From contig NZ_LLZG01000131.1 in the NCBI RefSeq assembly GCF_001509475.1, positions 1-64,000 of the forward strand: a stretch of 64,000 nucleotides of DNA, in the 5' to 3' direction. Of this stretch, positions 52,240-61,636 are shown piece after piece. The stretch's first letter is position 1, and the number at the start of each line of letters is the position of its first letter. Both the position numbers and the translations under genes were made by a program. The notes under the pieces were generated by a model. That model did not search any database and was not told the DNA's origin. It saw only the letters and a list, made by a program, of their open reading frames with translations. The DNA comes from Streptomyces regalis (GTDB lineage Bacteria; Actinomycetota; Actinomycetes; Streptomycetales; Streptomycetaceae).

Positions 52240-53628
52240 CTACTCGGCTGCCACGACGGTGACTTCGCCGATGCCGAGGGCCTCGACGGGCTCCCGGATC
52301 TCGGCCGCGTCGCCGACGAGGATCGTCACCAGACGGTCCACCGGGAAGGCGCTCACGGCCGCGGCGGTGGCCTCGACGGTGCCGGTCGCGGCGAGCCGCT
52401 GGTACAGCGTCGCCTGGTAGTCGTCGGGCAGGTGCTGCTCGACCTGGTCGGCCAGCGTGTTCGCCACGGAGGCGGCGGTCTCGTACTTCAGCGGCGCCAC
52501 CCCGACGAGGTTCTGCACGGCGAAGTCACGCTCGGCGTCGGTGAGCCCCTCGCCGGCGACCCCGCGCAGGACCTTCCAGAGGTCGTCCAGAGCCGGACCG
52601 GTGTTCGGGGTGTCGACGGAGCCGCTGATGGCGAGCATGGCCGCGCCCGTGCCGTCCGGGGCGGAGCGCAGGACCTGCCCGAACGCGCGGACACCGTAGG
52701 TGTAGCCCTTCTCCTCGCGCAGGACCTTGTCCAGGCGGGAGGTGAGGGTGCCGCCGAGGCAGTAGGTGCCGAGCACCTGCGCGGGCCACACGCGGTCGTG
52801 CCGGTCGGGGCCGATGCGGCCGATCAGCAGCTGCGTCTGGACGGCGCCGGGGCGGTCCACGATGACGACGCGCCCGGTGTCGTCCGCGGTCACCGGCGGG
52901 ACCGGCCGGGGCTGGGCCGGGGAGCCGGTCCAGGCGCCCAGGGTGTCGCTCAGCAGGGCGTCGAGGTCGACTCCGGTGAGGTCGCCGACGACCACGACGG
53001 TGGAGGTGGCGGGGCGCACGTGCCGCTCGTAGAAGGCGCGGATGCCCGCGGAGTCGATGCCGGCGACCGTGTCCTCGGTGCCCTGGCGGGGGCGGGACAT
53101 GCGCGAGGTGGCCGGGAACAGCTCCTTGGAGAGCTCCTTGGCGGCGCGGCGCGAGGGGTTGGCCAGCTCGTGCGGGATCTCGTCGAGCCGGTTGCGCACC
53201 AGGCGCTCGACCTCGGCGTCGTCGAACGCGGGCGCCCTGAGGGCGTCGGCGAGCAGGCCGAGCGCCTTGGGCAGACGGGAGACCGGCACCTCGAGGCTGA
53301 CCCGGACGCCGGGGTGGTCGGCGTAGGCGTCGAGCGTGGCGCCGCAGCGCTCCAGCTCGGCGGCGAACTCCTCGGCGGTGTGCTTGTCGGTGCCCTCGGA
53401 GAAGGCGCGCGCCATGATCGTGGCGATGCCGTCGAGGCCCTTCGGCTCGGCGTCCAGGGGCGTGTCCAGGAGCACCTCGACGGCGATGACCTGCTGGCCG
53501 GGGCGGTGGCAGCGCAGGACCGTCAGGCCGTTGTCCAGCTTGCCGCGCTCGGGTGCCGGGAACGCCCAGGGCCGGGCCTGGCCGGCCTGGGGCTGCGGGT
53601 GGAACTCCATGCTGGCGAGCTCGGTCAC
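52240..53628 (-). CDS. M16-family protein lacking the zinc motif
   Basis: A 462-residue M16 homologue. The family fold is clear (LDNGLTVLRCHRPGQQVIAV, ELERCGATLDAYADHPGVRV, VVVVGDLTGVDLDALL, CLGGTLTSRLDKVLREEKGY with the R/Y motif). HTAEEFAAELE occupies the place of the HxxEH zinc box, so it cannot bind zinc. It is the non-catalytic partner, like the alpha subunit of mitochondrial processing peptidase, and pairs with the upstream catalytic gene. GTG 53628 overlaps the stop of that gene (GTGA). Confidence 0.9.
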   Translation of the reverse strand: MTELASMEFHPQPQAGQARPWAFPAPERGKLDNGLTVLRCHRPGQQVIAVEVLLDTPLDAEPKGLDGIATIMARAFSEGTDKHTAEEFAAELERCGATLDAYADHPGVRVSLEVPVSRLPKALGLLADALRAPAFDDAEVERLVRNRLDEIPHELANPSRRAAKELSKELFPATSRMSRPRQGTEDTVAGIDSAGIRAFYERHVRPATSTVVVVGDLTGVDLDALLSDTLGAWTGSPAQPRPVPPVTADDTGRVVIVDRPGAVQTQLLIGRIGPDRHDRVWPAQVLGTYCLGGTLTSRLDKVLREEKGYTYGVRAFGQVLRSAPDGTGAAMLAISGSVDTPNTGPALDDLWKVLRGVAGEGLTDAERDFAVQNLVGVAPLKYETAASVANTLADQVEQHLPDDYQATLYQRLAATGTVEATAAAVSAFPVDRLVTILVGDAAEIREPVEALGIGEVTVVAAE

Positions 53629-54983
53629 TGCGCCGACTCCTCGTTCTCGTCGGTGGTCTCGGCGGCCTCGAGGTCGTCGGCCTCGGCTGCGGTCGGCTCG
53701 TACACGAGCACCGCGCGGTTGTCGGGGCGCAGGCGGGCCTCGGCGACCGCCTTGACCTCCTCGGCGGTGATGTCGAGGACGCGCTGTACGGCGGTGAAGG
53801 CGAGCTGCGGGTCGCCGAACAGGACGGCGTACCGGCACAGTTCGTCGGCGCGGCCGGCGACGGTGCCGAGCCGGTCCAGCCACTCACGCTCCAGCTGGGC
53901 CTGGGCGCGCTCCATCTCCTCGGCGGTGGGGCCCTCCGTCGCGAAGCGGGCGAGCTCCTCGTCGACGGCCGTCTCGATGACGGGGACCTCGACGTCGCCG
54001 GAGGTCTTCACGTCCAGCCAGCCCAGGGAGGGCGCCCCGGCCAGGCGCAGCAGGCCGAAGCCGGCCGCCACGGCCGTACGGTCGCGGCGGACCAGGCGGT
54101 TGTAGAGACGGGAGGACTCGCCGCCGCCGAGGACGGTCAGCGCCAGGTCGGCCGCGTCGCACGCGCGCGTGCCGTCCGTCGGGAGCCGGTAGGCGGCCAT
54201 CATCGCGCGCGCGGGGACGTTCTCCTCGACGACCTCGCGCAGCTGCTCTCCGATGATCTCGGGCAGCGAGCCGTCGCGCGGCTCGGGCTTGCCGTCGTGG
54301 GCCGGGATGGTGCCGAAGTACTTCTCGACCCAGGCGAGCGTCTGCTCCGGGTCGATGTCGCCGACGATCGACAGGACGGCGTTGTTGGGCGCGTAGTAGG
54401 TGCGGAAGAACGCGCGGGCGTCCTCCAGGCTGGCCGCGTCCAGGTCGGCCATCGAGCCGATCGGCGTGTGGTGGTACGGGTGTCCGTCCGGGTAGGACAG
54501 GGCGGTGAGCTTCTCGAAGGCGGTGCCGTACGGGACGTTGTCGTAGCGCTGGCGGCGCTCGTTCTTGACGACGTCGCGCTGGTTCTCCAGGCCCTCCTCG
54601 TCGAGCGCCACCAGGAGGCTGCCCATGCGGTCGGCCTCCAGCCACAGCGCGAGCTCCAGCTGGTGGGCGGGCATGGTCTCGAAGTAGTTGGTGCGCTCGA
54701 AGCTGGTGGTGCCGTTCGGCGAGCCGCCCGCGCCCTGGACGAGCTCGAAGTGGCCCGTGCCCTTCACGCTCCCCGAGCCCTGGAACATCAGGTGCTCAAA
54801 GAGATGGGCGAGTCCGGTACGGCCCTTGACCTCGTGGCGGGAGCCGACGTCGTACCAGAGACAGACCGCGGCGACCGGCGTGAGGTGGTCCTCGGAGAGC
54901 ACCACGCGCAGGCCGTTGGCCAGGCGGTGCTCCGTCGCGGTGAGGCCGCCGGATTGTGCCTCCGGTGTGGCCGTGTGACCCAT
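53625..54983 (-). CDS. M16-family zinc metallopeptidase, catalytic subunit
   Basis: A 452-residue pitrilysin-like peptidase. GLAHLFEHLMFQGSG is the HxxEH zinc-binding motif, and the third ligand is a downstream Glu (NERRQRYDNVPYG region). It probably forms a heterodimer with the following M16 protein, which lacks the zinc box; together they should process peptides or misfolded polypeptides. ATG 54983 (MGHTATPEAQ); an in-frame start at 55010 adds nine residues. The stop overlaps the start of the partner, so translation is coupled. Confidence 0.92.
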   Translation of the reverse strand: MGHTATPEAQSGGLTATEHRLANGLRVVLSEDHLTPVAAVCLWYDVGSRHEVKGRTGLAHLFEHLMFQGSGSVKGTGHFELVQGAGGSPNGTTSFERTNYFETMPAHQLELALWLEADRMGSLLVALDEEGLENQRDVVKNERRQRYDNVPYGTAFEKLTALSYPDGHPYHHTPIGSMADLDAASLEDARAFFRTYYAPNNAVLSIVGDIDPEQTLAWVEKYFGTIPAHDGKPEPRDGSLPEIIGEQLREVVEENVPARAMMAAYRLPTDGTRACDAADLALTVLGGGESSRLYNRLVRRDRTAVAAGFGLLRLAGAPSLGWLDVKTSGDVEVPVIETAVDEELARFATEGPTAEEMERAQAQLEREWLDRLGTVAGRADELCRYAVLFGDPQLAFTAVQRVLDITAEEVKAVAEARLRPDNRAVLVYEPTAAEADDLEAAETTDENEESAQ

Positions 54984-55458
54984 GGGCAAGGTGTCCTTCC
55001 GGTCGTGCACTGCGTTGTGTCGAGCAGTTCGTGCTCAGTTCCTGCCACTGTATGCAGCGTCCGAAGGGTCGGCGAAGTTCCCGGTCGGAACGCCGCGTCC
55101 GTACGATGGTGAACACGAGCCGCGGACGCCGAACAGGACCCGCTCGGGCACAGCTCGCCGTCCCCTCGCGCCCGCCTGCTGCCGCGCGGCCTCGGGCGGT
55201 GCCTGCCGATCACTCCGGCGAGTGAACGGTGTCGCGGCGCGCGCTTGCCTTCGCGCAAACGCGGCCTCGACCAGGGCGGTTTGTACCACCTCCCGCCCCC
55301 CGGTCGCCGGGAGAGCCGGGCGTCGGCGACACTTCTCGGACGCCGGGCGGGAGCCCAACATCGGGTCCTGGTCGGTGGATGTCAGTGCCGCGGTCCACAA
55401 TGGTCCGCGTCAGATCCCGCAAACGCTCGAGCGACGAGAACCAGAGGAGCCGGCAGCG
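54984..55458. other. Divergent promoter region before parC
   Basis: A 475-bp spacer between the M16 operon (leftward) and parC (rightward). The parC frame is open upstream, but the family start is at 55459. No other gene or RNA recognised. Confidence 0.4.
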
Positions 55459-57915
55459 ATGGCCCGCCGCAGCACGAAGACCCCGCCGCCCGACGACTCG
55501 TACGAGGAGAAGATCCTCGACATCGACGTCGTCGACGAGATGCAGGGCTCCTTCCTCGAGTACGCATACTCGGTCATCTACTCGCGCGCCCTGCCGGACG
55601 CCCGCGACGGCCTCAAGCCGGTGCACCGTCGCATCGTCTACCAGATGAACGAGATGGGCCTGCGCCCCGACCGCGGCTTTGTGAAGTGCGCCCGCGTCGT
55701 CGGCGAGGTCATGGGTAAGTTGCACCCGCACGGCGACGCGTCCATCTACGACGCCCTCGTGCGCATGGCCCAGCCCTTCTCGATGCGCGTCCCGCTGGTC
55801 GACGGCCACGGCAACTTCGGCTCGCTGGGCAATGACGACCCGCCGGCCGCCATGCGGTACACCGAGTGCCGCGCCGCCGAGCCCGCGAGCCTGATGACGG
55901 AGTCCATCGACGAGGACACCGTCGACTTCACCCCCAACTACGACGGCCAGGAGCAGGAGCCGGTGGCGCTGCCCGCCGCCTTCCCGAACCTCCTGGTGAA
56001 CGGCTCGTCGGGCATCGCCGTCGGCATGGCCACCAACATGCCGCCGCACAACCTCGCCGAGGTCATCACGGCCGCCCGCCACCTGATCCGCTACCCGAAC
56101 GCGGATCTGGACGCCCTGATGAAGCACGTCCCGGGCCCCGACCTGCCCACCGGCGGCCGTATCGTCGGCCTCTCCGGCATCCGGGACGCCTACGAGACGG
56201 GCCGGGGCACGTTCAAGATCCGCGCCACAGTGTCGGTGGAGACCGTGACGGCGCGCCGCAAGGGCCTCGTCATCACCGAGCTGCCCTTCGCGGTCGGCCC
56301 GGAGAAGGTGATCGCCAAGATCAAGGACCTGGTCGGCTCCAAGAAGATCCAGGGCATCGCCGACGTCAAGGACCTCACCGACCGCGCACACGGCCTGCGC
56401 CTGGTCATCGAGATCAAGAACGGCTTCGTGCCCGAGGCGGTCCTGGAGCAGCTCTACAAGCTGACGCCGATGGAGGAGTCCTTCGGCATCAATAACGTCG
56501 CGCTGGTCGACGGCCAGCCCCTCACCCTGGGCCTCAAGGAGCTCCTGGAGGTCTACCTCGACCACCGCTTCGAGGTCGTACGGCGCCGCAGCGAGTTCCG
56601 CCGCGGCAAGAAGCGCGATCGACTGCACCTGGTCGAGGGTCTGCTCACGGCGCTGCTGGACATCGACGAGGTCATCCGGCTGATCCGGTCCAGCGACAAC
56701 TCCGCGCAGGCCAAGGAGCGCCTGATGGAGCGCTTCTCGCTGAGCGAGGTCCAGACGCAGTACATCCTGGACACCCCGCTGCGCCGCCTCACCAGGTTCG
56801 ACCGTATCGAGCTGGAGGCGGAGAAGGACAAGCTCAACGCGGAGATCGCGGAGCTGACCCGGATCCTCGACTCGGACGCGGAGCTGCGCAAGCTGGTCTC
56901 CGCCGAACTGGCCGCGGTGGCCAAGAAGTTCGGCACCGAACGGCGTACGGTCCTGCTGGAGTCGGCGGGCACCCAGGTCTCGGCGGTGCCGCTTCAGGTG
57001 GCGGACGACCCGTGCCGGGTGCTGCTGTCCTCGACGGGACTGCTGGCCCGTACGGCGAACGGCGACCCCTTCGCGGAGGACGGCGACGCGAAGCGCTCCA
57101 AGCACGACGTGATCATCTCGGCGGTGCCGGCCACGGCCCGCGGCGAGGTGGGCGCGGTGACGTCCACGGGCCGTCTGCTGCGCATCAACGTCATCGACCT
57201 GCCCCAGCTGCCGGAGACGGCGGCGAGGCCGAACCTCGCGGGCGGCGCGCCGCTGTCGGAGTTCGTGTCCCTGGAGGGCGACGAGACCCTGGTCTGCCTG
57301 ACCACGCTCGACGAGTCGTCCCCGGGCCTGGCGCTCGGCACGGAACAGGGCGTCGTCAAGCGCGTGGTGCCCGACTATCCGACCAACAAGGACGAGTTGG
57401 AGGTCATCACCCTCAAGGAGGGCGACCGGATCGTCGGCGCGGTCGAGCTGCGCACCGGAGAGGAGGACCTGGTCTTCATCACGGACGACGCGCAGCTACT
57501 GCGTTACCAGGCCTCGCAGGTCCGCCCGCAGGGCCGGGCCGCCGGCGGCATGGCGGGCATCAAGCTCACGGAGGGCGCGAAGGTCATCTCCTTCACGGCG
57601 GTGGACCCGGCGGTCGACGCGGTCGTCTTCACGGTCGCGGGCTCGCGCGGCACGCTGGACGACTCGGTCCAGACGACGGCCAAGCTCACCCCGTTCGACC
57701 AGTACCCCCGCAAGGGCCGCGCCACCGGCGGCGTCCGCTGCCAGCGGTTCCTGAAGGGCGAGGACTGCCTGTCCGTGGCCTGGGCGGGCGCCGCCCCGGC
57801 ACGGGCCGCGCAGAAGAACGGCACTCCGGCCGACCTCCCGGAGATGGACCCGCGCCGCGACGGCTCGGGGGTGTCACTGCCGAAGACGGTGGCGGTGGTG
57901 GCCGGTCCGGTCTAG
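55459..57915 (+). CDS. parC: DNA topoisomerase IV subunit A
   Basis: An 818-residue type IIA topoisomerase subunit that cuts and rejoins DNA during decatenation. The winged-helix domain has [20 protein letters not shown] and [29 protein letters not shown] contains the catalytic Tyr134. The coiled-coil tower and DNA gate span about 220-490. The C-terminal beta-propeller (about 500-800) is present but shows no clear GyrA-box, consistent with ParC. Start ATG 55459 has GAGGAG upstream. Its stop overlaps that of the CobW gene by 4 bp. Confidence 0.92.
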   Translation: MARRSTKTPPPDDSYEEKILDIDVVDEMQGSFLEYAYSVIYSRALPDARDGLKPVHRRIVYQMNEMGLRPDRGFVKCARVVGEVMGKLHPHGDASIYDALVRMAQPFSMRVPLVDGHGNFGSLGNDDPPAAMRYTECRAAEPASLMTESIDEDTVDFTPNYDGQEQEPVALPAAFPNLLVNGSSGIAVGMATNMPPHNLAEVITAARHLIRYPNADLDALMKHVPGPDLPTGGRIVGLSGIRDAYETGRGTFKIRATVSVETVTARRKGLVITELPFAVGPEKVIAKIKDLVGSKKIQGIADVKDLTDRAHGLRLVIEIKNGFVPEAVLEQLYKLTPMEESFGINNVALVDGQPLTLGLKELLEVYLDHRFEVVRRRSEFRRGKKRDRLHLVEGLLTALLDIDEVIRLIRSSDNSAQAKERLMERFSLSEVQTQYILDTPLRRLTRFDRIELEAEKDKLNAEIAELTRILDSDAELRKLVSAELAAVAKKFGTERRTVLLESAGTQVSAVPLQVADDPCRVLLSSTGLLARTANGDPFAEDGDAKRSKHDVIISAVPATARGEVGAVTSTGRLLRINVIDLPQLPETAARPNLAGGAPLSEFVSLEGDETLVCLTTLDESSPGLALGTEQGVVKRVVPDYPTNKDELEVITLKEGDRIVGAVELRTGEEDLVFITDDAQLLRYQASQVRPQGRAAGGMAGIKLTEGAKVISFTAVDPAVDAVVFTVAGSRGTLDDSVQTTAKLTPFDQYPRKGRATGGVRCQRFLKGEDCLSVAWAGAAPARAAQKNGTPADLPEMDPRRDGSGVSLPKTVAVVAGPV

Positions 57916-58967
57916 GCCTCCTGGAAGGCCTCTTCCTCCGGGTCCTGTACGTAGCGCAGAACGCCCCACATGCCGTGCTCGTCGGCGTGTGGGGCGTCGC
58001 TCTTGCACGACTCAAGTTCCTTGGCCAGGGACGCGGCATCGAGGCCGGAGCCGATGAGGACGAGCTGGGTCAGGCGCGCGGCCCCGGCGGTCCACGGCTC
58101 CGGGTAGAAGCGCAGGAACCGCCCGACGGCGTGCACGGCGTAGCGGTTCGCGGCGTCGTACGGGCCGAAGTCGACGTACCCCTTGATCCGGTACAGCCCC
58201 TCCGGCCTGCTGTCCAGGAACCCCATCAACCGGCGCGGGTCGAGGGGGACTTCGGAGACGAGGGACATGCTGTCGTAGCCGGCGTGCAGGTGGTCGCTGT
58301 GATCCTCCTCCTGCTCGTGCAGGTCGTCGAAGGACAGCTGCCCGATGCGCTCCTCGCTGGGCCTGCAGTCGAAAAGGAACTCGGGGTCGATACGGCCGTA
58401 GGTGGCCGGGACGACGGCGGCGCGGTCGGTGAGGTCGCGGACCAGTCCGAGGACGCGCTCACCGTCCGCCGCCCGGTCGAGCTTGTTGACCACGACGAGG
58501 TCGGCGAGAGCGAGGTGCCGGTCGATCTCGGGGTGCTTCGCGCGGGTGTCGTCGAACTCGGTGGCGTCGACGACCTCGACGAGCCCGCCGTACACGATGC
58601 CCGGATGTTCACTGGCGAGCACCATGCGCACCAGCTCCTGGGGCTCGGCGAGCCCGCTGGCCTCGATGACGATGACGTCGATGCCGGTGGACGGCCGGGC
58701 GAGCCGCTCCAGGTAGACGTCCAGCTCACTGGCGTCGACCGCACAGCACAGACAGCCGTTGCCGAGGGAGACGGTGGAGTCGCCGAGCGCGCCTGCGACG
58801 GCCATGGCGTCGATCTCGATGGCGCCGAAGTCGTTGACGAGGGCGCCGATGCGGGTGCCGCCGCTGCGGTGGAGGAGGTGGTTGAGCAGTGTCGTCTTGC
58901 CGGAACCGAGGAATCCGGCGAGTACGACGACCGGAATCTGCTGCGGACCGGGGCTCGGCTGACTCAA
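57912..58967 (-). CDS. CobW/COG0523-family GTPase
   Basis: A 351-residue metal-chaperone-type GTPase. Residues about 12-26 are the P-loop (VVLAGFLGSGKTTLLN). VNDFGAIEID, the GNGCLCCAV (CxCC metal motif), IEASGLAEPQ and VVNKLD follow, then a C-terminal CobW_C domain (LYRIKGYVDF). HEQEEDHSDHLHAGYD is a His/Asp/Glu-rich segment that may bind zinc. Such proteins deliver metals to client enzymes. TTG 58967 is chosen because AAAGG precedes it. The gene converges on parC with a 4-bp stop overlap. Confidence 0.88.
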   Translation of the reverse strand: MSQPSPGPQQIPVVVLAGFLGSGKTTLLNHLLHRSGGTRIGALVNDFGAIEIDAMAVAGALGDSTVSLGNGCLCCAVDASELDVYLERLARPSTGIDVIVIEASGLAEPQELVRMVLASEHPGIVYGGLVEVVDATEFDDTRAKHPEIDRHLALADLVVVNKLDRAADGERVLGLVRDLTDRAAVVPATYGRIDPEFLFDCRPSEERIGQLSFDDLHEQEEDHSDHLHAGYDSMSLVSEVPLDPRRLMGFLDSRPEGLYRIKGYVDFGPYDAANRYAVHAVGRFLRFYPEPWTAGAARLTQLVLIGSGLDAASLAKELESCKSDAPHADEHGMWGVLRYVQDPEEEAFQEA

Positions 58968-59289
58968 CGTGCGACCTTTCTCACGCCGACGGGTGCACCG
59001 GCTCGCGGGGCGGCGCACGTACGAGGATTGAATGCCGACCCAGGATACGAGCCGGAAGAAACACCGCGAAGTGAACGATTGTTAGCAGCACTTGCCGGGC
59101 AGACGTTGGGCAAGACGCCGGAGTGTGCGACCCTCGCTTCCCTCCGTGCGCCTCCTCTCCGCCTCCCCGCCGATCAGAGCCGCTCGGCACTCTGGGAGAC
59201 GGCAAGCGCCGCCCACCGCTCGCCGGTCCCCTCCAGTCGACCCGCACCCCGACGACCGGCGGACGGCCGCCTGATCGGGGGTAGTTGAC
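58968..59289. other. Divergent spacer upstream of cobW
   Basis: About 320 bp. TGAACGATTGTTA near 59073 is a degenerate dyad that could be an operator, for example a weak Zur-like site, but the match is poor. No gene recognised. Confidence 0.35.
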
Positions 59290-59841
59290 ATGGCCACACG
59301 GAAATACTCTGCGGGGAGGCTGGCATCCGCCGCGCTCACTCTTCTCGCTGCCACCGCGAGCGCAGCGATGGCAGCGAGACAACGGCGGTCGCAGGAAGCA
59401 CATCTGCAGGAGAGGCAGCTGGAACTCGAGGAGTTGGCAATCCGCCGCAAGGCCTTGGCGCATCAGCAGCGCATGCAGTGGGAGCTGCTGGCCAGGGCGA
59501 TCGACGATCCCTCCCTCGCCGCGGTGATCGACACCTACGACAAGAGCATCCCGGCGGAGCGGCGCCGCCAGTTCTTCTACGCCAACGCCTAGTACGTCCA
59601 CCTGTTCCACCTCTACCGGGCCGGGATCCTGGACCGGGAGGAGCTGTACCGGCATCTGCGGGAGTTCTTCCAGAGCCCGATCTTCCGTGAGTACTGGGAG
59701 GCGTCGCAGCACATGCGCAGCTCCCTGAACGAAGCATCCGAAGAAGCCCAGCTGGGGCACATGGTTGACGGTCTCGTCAGGGACCTCGACGAAGCCGACA
59801 CGGACGAGTGGTGGGTCGTCGGCGATCCGCCGACCGACTGA
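59290..59841 (+). pseudogene. DUF6082 family gene with in-frame TAG
   Basis: The reading frame runs 184 codons but is interrupted by TAG at 59590-59592. Before it comes a signal-like hydrophobic segment (LASAALTLLAATASAAM), a charged helix and ERRRQFFYANA; after it, in the same frame, come YVHLFHLYRAGILDREELY, FQSPIFREYWEASQHMRSSL and DTDEWWVVGD. The two halves together form a normal DUF6082 protein, so one or two base changes (probably from CTG or TTG) broke the gene. A truncated 100-residue product may still be made. Confidence 0.85.
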
Positions 59842-59941
59842 CCGGGTGACTTTTTCCCCATCCAGCCACAGGGGAATCAGAAACCCCAGTAATCTGCTCC
59901 CCACTACAATGCCAGCCCTTTGCTCGTAAGGACCGGAACCT

Positions 59942-60178
59942 TTGAAGATCGTGCGCCGCATCGGTGTGCCTCCAAGCGCCCGTGGCAGTAACTCAGGAGC
60001 TACCTGCCCGGACGTGTTCGAACTCAGCGACGGCAACTTCGCTGTCATCGGCACCGAGGCCACCGAGGCGCTTGACCCGGAACTGCCCGCCGATGCCGCC
60101 CGCGCCGACTACGAGCGCATCGTCATCGTCAGCCGGGAGACTCTCATCCGCGCCAAGGCAGACATCCCCGACGCCTGA
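59942..60178 (+). CDS. Small hypothetical protein (78 residues)
   Basis: Starts MKIVRRIGVPPSARGSNSGA at TTG 59942 with AAGGA upstream. The middle CPDVFELSDGNFAVIGTEAT and the end DYERIVIVSRETLIRAKADI look like a small conserved Streptomyces family usually near DUF397/helix-turn-helix genes, though I cannot give its name. No membrane segment. It follows the broken DUF6082 gene by about 100 bp. Confidence 0.8.
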   Translation: MKIVRRIGVPPSARGSNSGATCPDVFELSDGNFAVIGTEATEALDPELPADAARADYERIVIVSRETLIRAKADIPDA

Positions 60179-60361
60179 GACCACCGCACGAGCACGCGTC
60201 CACCCCAGACCCGTACCGTCACACTCCCCGGCCGCGCGCAACCGTTGTGCGAGCCGGGCAAGCGACCCGGCGAGCAGCCGGCACCCCGTCACTGCTCGAT
60301 CTCCACCCGATGAGGCCTGGCGCCAGAACGGCACCAGGCCACACGTATGTCAGGGCCTGCG

Positions 60362-61528
60362 TCAGGCAGCCGTCGGCACCTTCACCGGCGCCCCCGGCCC
60401 CACATACCGTGCCGCCGGCCTGATGATCTTCGAGTCCTGCGCCTGTTCCAGGATATTGGCGCTCCAGCCCACCACCCGCGCTGCGGCGAACGTCGGCGTG
60501 AACATCTCCCGCGGCAGACCACACAGCTCCATGACCACGCCGGCGTAGAACTCGACGTTCGTGTGCAGTTCGCGCCCCGGCTTCAGCTCGGCGAGGATGG
60601 CCTCCACGCGGCGTTCGACCTCTACGGCGAACTCGACGCGCGGGCCGCCGAACCGCTCGGCGAGTTCGCGGAGCATCCGGGAGCGTGGGTCCTCGGTGCG
60701 GTAGACCGGGTGACCGAAGCCCATGATGCGGTCGCCGGCTAGGACGCGTTCACGGATCCAGGAGTCGATGCGGTCGGGGGTACCGATCGCATCCAGCGTG
60801 TCCAGGGCACGACTGGGCGCACCACCGTGCAGCGGGCCGGACAGCGCACCCACGGCTCCGACGAGGCAGGCCGCGACGTCCGCGCCGGTGGAGGTGATGA
60901 CGCGAGCCGTGAAGGTTGACGCATTGAATCCATGATCAATGGTTGAGATCAAGTATTGCTCGATCGCCCGCGTGCGCGCCGGATCCGGCTCGGATCCCGT
61001 CAACATGTACAGGTAGTTCGCCGCGTACGACAGATCCTCACGCGGCTCAACAGGATCAAGTCCCCTGTCCAGCCGGTGCAGTGCGGTGAGCAGCGTGGGT
61101 ACGACCGCGGCTGCGACGAGACCGTCCCGGCGCCGCTGGTCGGCCTCGATGTCGTACACCGGCCGGAAGTCTTTCGCCGCGCCGAGCAGGGACAACGCGG
61201 TGCGCAGACCGGCCAGCGGGCCGGACCGTCCGCTTGCCGCCGCGATCGCGGGCAGGGCCGCCCGCACCTCGTCGGGCAACCGCCGCAGCGCGGCGGTCTC
61301 GGCGGCGAAGGCGGCGGCGCGTTCGGCGTCCGGCAGTTCACCGTGGACCAGGAGATGCCAGACGTCCTCGAAGCGGCGGGTCTGCGCGAGTTCGACGGCC
61401 GAGTACTGGCGGTAGTGGTAAAAGCCCTCGAGCCCACGAACGTCACCGATCTCGGTGTCGGTGACGACGACGCCCGCGAGCCCACGTGGCACATCGACGA
61501 GCGCAGTTGCTGACCTGTTGACGGACAT
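60362..61528 (-). CDS. Citrate synthase, type 2
   Basis: A 388-residue citrate-synthase-family enzyme. The active-site histidines are in TIDHGFNASTFTAR, GPLHGGAPSRALDT and MGFGHPVYRTEDPRS. The position of the catalytic acid reads NVEFYAGVV, so Glu replaces the usual Asp, as I recall is common in this subgroup. It may condense acetyl-CoA or propionyl-CoA with oxaloacetate. ATG 61528 has GGGAGGA upstream. The start is divergent from the helix-turn-helix citrate-synthase gene, and the 108-bp spacer is full of TTGACT repeats. Confidence 0.9.
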   Translation of the reverse strand: MSVNRSATALVDVPRGLAGVVVTDTEIGDVRGLEGFYHYRQYSAVELAQTRRFEDVWHLLVHGELPDAERAAAFAAETAALRRLPDEVRAALPAIAAASGRSGPLAGLRTALSLLGAAKDFRPVYDIEADQRRRDGLVAAAVVPTLLTALHRLDRGLDPVEPREDLSYAANYLYMLTGSEPDPARTRAIEQYLISTIDHGFNASTFTARVITSTGADVAACLVGAVGALSGPLHGGAPSRALDTLDAIGTPDRIDSWIRERVLAGDRIMGFGHPVYRTEDPRSRMLRELAERFGGPRVEFAVEVERRVEAILAELKPGRELHTNVEFYAGVVMELCGLPREMFTPTFAAARVVGWSANILEQAQDSKIIRPAARYVGPGAPVKVPTAA

Positions 61529-61546
61529 GATTCCTCCCTGGACTTG

Positions 61547-61609
61547 ATTTGACTGTCCATGATTGACTATTTCTCTGTCAATATTGACTGAATCAATGTT
61601 GCGATCAAT
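61547..61609. promoter_or_regulatory. Operator-like TTGACT repeats between citrate synthase genes
   Basis: TTGACT occurs at 61549, 61563 and 61584; GTCAAT at 61577; TCAAT at 61593 and 61605. A perfect palindrome GTCAATATTGAC lies at 61577-61588. The spacing of 14 and 21 bp and the AT-rich context look like an operator array for a DNA-binding protein. The adjacent gene encodes a citrate synthase with an N-terminal helix-turn-helix, a plausible ligand-sensing regulator of both promoters. Confidence 0.6.
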
Positions 61610-61636
61610 GTGCAGCACCCTGGATACGGTGACCCC

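Noticed and set aside
55210..57105. 631-codon minus-strand open frame
   Set aside because: Antisense shadow of parC.
57012..59288. 758-codon plus-strand open frame
   Set aside because: Frame-shifted shadow of parC and antisense to the CobW gene.
58968..59289. Zur box before the CobW gene
   Set aside because: TGAACGATTGTTA is too far from the consensus dyad to claim.
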